8,593 bases of DNA, from NCBI GenBank assembly GCA_028710845.1, contig JAQTTI010000021.1, positions 1 through 8,593 of the forward strand, in the 5' to 3' direction. Every line of letters starts with the position of its first letter. Position 1 is the stretch's first letter. Positions 6,780-8,593 of this stretch are shown here, piece after piece. The position numbers and the translations under genes were made by a program. The notes below the pieces were generated by a model. It saw nothing but the letters and a program-made list of their open reading frames with translations. It was not told the origin of the DNA and searched no databases. The DNA is from Candidatus Omnitrophota bacterium (lineage in GTDB: Bacteria > Omnitrophota > Gorgyraeia > Gygaellales > Profunditerraquicolaceae).

Positions 6780-7505
6780 ATGAATATATTTATAGGCAAC
6801 CTGTCTTTTGAAGCTAAGGAAACTGATGTTTTGGGGGCTTTTGCTTCTTTTGGTAAGGTAGATAGCGTAGTAATTGTGATGGACAAAAACGGCAAAAAAT
6901 CGCGCGGTTTCGGATTTGTGGAAATGCCCGAAGAGCAAGAGGCAAAACTTGCGATTGATGCTTTAAACGGCAAGGAGATTTTAGGCAGGCCGGTAAATGT
7001 GATGCCTGCTTTGGCTAAAGAACAAAAAACTCCGGTTGCCAGGCATAACAAGAGCGCCGATGGGCAAGGGTTTCCTTTAAAAAGAACCGGCAAATACAGA
7101 CAAGGAAGGCGAACTATTAGTTATATGAAGCAAAGGATAGATGCCGGGCTTCCCGGGGCGATTCCGGAGCGTAAATTTAAAGCCAATCCTCTGCGTTGGC
7201 GTAAAAAATCAAAATGGGCTACTGCTTATAAGAAGCCGGATGGTGAATCTAAACCTTGGATTAAAAGTGATAGCAGAAAGCCAGGCCCCTGGAAGAAGGA
7301 AGGCGAATCTAAGCCTTGGATTAAAAGTGATAGCAAAAAGCCGGGGTTTTATAAGAAACCGGATGGTGAGTCTAAACCTTGGATTAAGAGTTCAAGTAGA
7401 AAGCCTGGGCCCTGGAAGAAACCGGATGGTAAGTCTAAACCCTGGATTAAGAGTGACAGTAGAAAACCCTGGAAGAAATCCGGCGGCAAGGGTTTTAAGA
7501 AATGA
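6780..7505 (+). CDS. Single-RRM RNA-binding protein with basic Lys/Pro/Trp repeat tail
   Basis: Residues 1-78 form one RNA-recognition motif with RNP2 IFIGNL (3-8) and RNP1 RGFGFVEM (42-49). The aromatic residues that stack on RNA bases are present at Phe4, Phe44 and Phe46. Bacterial RRM proteins of this kind, known from cyanobacteria and other phyla, bind single-stranded RNA and several respond to cold. Here the RRM is followed by a basic linker (about 80-150) and then four tandem copies of a 19-21-residue unit built on SKPWIKSDSRKPGPWKK (152-232), ending in GGKGFKK. The tail is strongly positive, has no acidic blocks, and is probably disordered and RNA-binding. Start choice is supported by AAAAAGG seven bases ahead of the ATG and by the RRM starting at residue 2. 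The stop overlaps the next start (ATGA). The target RNAs are unknown. Confidence 0.93.
   Translation: MNIFIGNLSFEAKETDVLGAFASFGKVDSVVIVMDKNGKKSRGFGFVEMPEEQEAKLAIDALNGKEILGRPVNVMPALAKEQKTPVARHNKSADGQGFPLKRTGKYRQGRRTISYMKQRIDAGLPGAIPERKFKANPLRWRKKSKWATAYKKPDGESKPWIKSDSRKPGPWKKEGESKPWIKSDSKKPGFYKKPDGESKPWIKSSSRKPGPWKKPDGKSKPWIKSDSRKPWKKSGGKGFKK
7233..7475 (+). repeat. Four tandem coding repeats (63, 60, 63 and 57 bp) in the RRM protein tail
   Basis: The four units start at 7233, 7296, 7356 and 7419 and encode the basic SKPWIKS-centred repeat. They match closely in protein and mostly in DNA, with differences largely at third codon positions, so selection on the protein is likely. The second unit lacks the PD pair and has Phe-Tyr in place of Pro-Trp; the last is shortened. 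Such a repeat can expand or contract by slippage. Confidence 0.9.
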
Positions 7506-7747
7506 AATTAAAACTTAACCTTTTTCCCGCCCCGCTGCAGATGGAAGATAAGATGGCAGGGATTATCCAGGAAGCAGTGGATGGCCGGGCAAGTATAGTG
7601 GAAATAGCCTACGGGCCGGCTGCGGATACTGTAAAAAAACGTATCCTTAAATTTCTAAATAAAAAAGAAATCCGGAAATTTTATTCAAGATTGGAAAAGA
7701 CGGATAAAGGGTGGGGGAGAATTTATTTACATTTTAGGTGGAAATAG
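7502..7747 (+). CDS. Small Smr-like (MutS2 C-terminal-like) protein, degenerate motif
   Basis: This 81-residue protein has the order of elements of an Smr domain: a first strand at LKLNLFP (3-8) where LDLHG is expected, a helix (about 13-28), a strand and loop at IVEIAYGPA (32-40) where a IIHGKG-type motif is expected, a helix (about 43-53), and a closing GWGRIYLHF strand (70-78). Smr domains are nucleic-acid nucleases found in MutS2 and as small stand-alone proteins. Here the LDLHG histidine is absent and HG is replaced by YG, so nuclease activity is doubtful and binding alone is more likely. The start overlaps the RRM stop in ATGA, with AAGGG at 7488-7492, nine bases ahead, so translation is probably coupled. 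The gene is real on context; the fold assignment is by pattern only and may be wrong. Confidence 0.75.
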   Translation: MKLKLNLFPAPLQMEDKMAGIIQEAVDGRASIVEIAYGPAADTVKKRILKFLNKKEIRKFYSRLEKTDKGWGRIYLHFRWK

Positions 7748-7753
7748 AATAAT

Positions 7754-8593
7754 ATGGCCAAAGAAAACCTTCTTGATGAATTTTATTCGCTTGTCCAGAT
7801 AGATGACCCAAACGGCAACTATGCCAAGGATATAAAAGATAACAGTTACTTCGGCCTGCCGTTAAAGAGTATCGTTGCGGCTGAAAAACGCCTGCGTTTA
7901 GCCGAAAGCCGGGGAATTGCTTATTTTTCGATGGAGTATGGCCTGGCCACCAGCTGTTACAATAAATTATCCAGCCAGCTGCCTCTCAATCCCAAAAACA
8001 TGCTGCCTGAAAATGCCGTATTTTCAAATTTTCGGGTAGCTGATTATTTTTTTGCCCTGCACCAGGATCATATCATAGACCTTCCGATTTACAGCGGCGG
8101 CCTGGGTATACTGGCCGGCGATACTGTCAAAACTATGGCTGACTATAAACTTCCTGCGGTCGGCGTCGGAATATTATGGAACTCCGGTTATTTCCGGCAA
8201 AAGTTCTGGTTTAAATATGGCCAGGCTCCGGAAAAGATGCGTTGGGACCCAGGTTCTTATCCCGGTCTAATACCTTTAAAAAACAGGGTTAAAATATCGC
8301 TAAAACCGGAAGATGTGTACCTTAAGCTTTGGAAATATTATGTCTATAGCCATAAAAATGACTCGGTTATCCCGTTGATCTTATTAGATTCTAATATTGA
8401 GCCGAATACAGAACGGGCCAAGGTGCTTACTGACCAGCTTTACCGAAGCGATAATATATTTTTAAAATTATTGCAGCGGGTAATCCTGGGCTATGGCGGG
8501 ATCGGGGCCCTGGATGAACTAAAATATAATATTGATATACACCACCTTAATGAAGGGCATGCGGTTTTTGCCTTTGTCGCTAAAGCCCGGGGG
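7754..8593 (+). CDS. glgP: Glycogen/alpha-glucan phosphorylase, N-terminal part (3' end outside window)
   Basis: The frame is open from ATG 7754 to the window edge, giving 280 residues without a stop. Glycogen phosphorylase (GT35) splits alpha-1,4-glucan with phosphate to glucose-1-phosphate, using pyridoxal phosphate bound near the C-terminus, which lies outside this window. Signatures of the short bacterial/archaeal type are AYFSMEYGL (56-64), IYSGGLGILAGDT (112-124), VGVGILWNSGYFRQ (136-149), LTDQLYRSDN (225-234) and HHLNEGHAVF (263-272). About 40-45 extra residues (65-109) separate FSMEYGL from the IYSGGLG loop, where the typical short-type enzyme has only a few. A weak ribosome-binding site (AGGTGG, 7736-7741) lies 12 bases before the start and inside the preceding gene. 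The gene follows the Smr-like gene after only six bases, so it is likely in the RRM operon. Confidence 0.94.
   Translation, partial: MAKENLLDEFYSLVQIDDPNGNYAKDIKDNSYFGLPLKSIVAAEKRLRLAESRGIAYFSMEYGLATSCYNKLSSQLPLNPKNMLPENAVFSNFRVADYFFALHQDHIIDLPIYSGGLGILAGDTVKTMADYKLPAVGVGILWNSGYFRQKFWFKYGQAPEKMRWDPGSYPGLIPLKNRVKISLKPEDVYLKLWKYYVYSHKNDSVIPLILLDSNIEPNTERAKVLTDQLYRSDNIFLKLLQRVILGYGGIGALDELKYNIDIHHLNEGHAVFAFVAKARG

Noticed and set aside
6591..6938. Minus-strand reading frame covering the RRM promoter region
   Set aside because: It overlaps the CcdA-like end, a strong plus-strand promoter and the RRM domain, and its protein resembles nothing I recognise.
7233..7475. CRISPR-like array
   Set aside because: The repeats are contiguous, in frame, diverged at third positions and without unique spacers; they are a protein repeat.
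7141..7518. A 125-codon plus-strand reading frame across the RRM tail
   Set aside because: It is the alternate frame of the tandem repeats. Its own repeats are a by-product of the repeated DNA, and the RRM frame has the domain, the ribosome-binding site and the ATGA link.

Overview
This window is a dense, low- to mid-GC bacterial chromosomal segment. It shows seven complete or near-complete genes and two partial ones at the edges, short intergenic gaps, and no RNA genes, insertion sequences or CRISPR. The gene set combines a bacterial-type phosphoketolase, an AmmeMemoRadiSam-type radical SAM protein with an N-terminal hydrophobic segment, a large membrane protein with a spermidine-synthase-like core, a single-RRM protein with a basic repeat tail, and a short-type alpha-glucan phosphorylase. 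This looks to me like an uncultured anaerobic lineage such as Omnitrophota or a relative. The assignment is an inference from gene content and style; no marker gene in the window proves it.

Layout. (1) 1-393, plus strand: the last 131 codons of carB, the carbamoyl-phosphate synthase large subunit (MGS-like domain). (2) 410-2785, plus: a complete phosphoketolase. (3) 2773-3894, plus: an AmrS-like radical SAM enzyme whose start overlaps the phosphoketolase end. (4) 3891-5996, minus: a membrane protein with a degenerate spermidine-synthase-like domain between two sets of membrane helices. It converges on the radical SAM gene with overlapping stop codons. (5) 6034-6669, plus: a CcdA/DsbD-like six-helix thiol-redox membrane protein, divergent from gene 4 across a gap of about 37 bp that could hold both promoters. 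(6) 6670-6779: an intergenic region with a very good sigma70-type promoter overlapped by an inverted repeat. (7) 6780-7505, 7502-7747 and 7754 to the window end, plus: an RRM RNA-binding protein, a small Smr-like protein coupled to it by an ATGA overlap, and the first 280 codons of glycogen/alpha-glucan phosphorylase, apparently one operon.

How the genes may work together. Glycogen phosphorylase releases glucose-1-phosphate, and phosphoketolase cleaves sugar phosphates to acetyl-phosphate. The two ends of the window therefore suggest a glycogen-storing, sugar-fermenting metabolism. The RRM and Smr-like genes sit directly upstream of glgP, which raises the possibility of RNA-level control linked to storage-glucan use. 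In the middle, a radical SAM protein with a signal-peptide-like N-terminus, a membrane protein with a decayed AdoMet-site domain, and a transmembrane thiol-electron carrier lie side by side. That set could be an uncharacterised membrane-associated redox or radical module, but the link rests on adjacency only.
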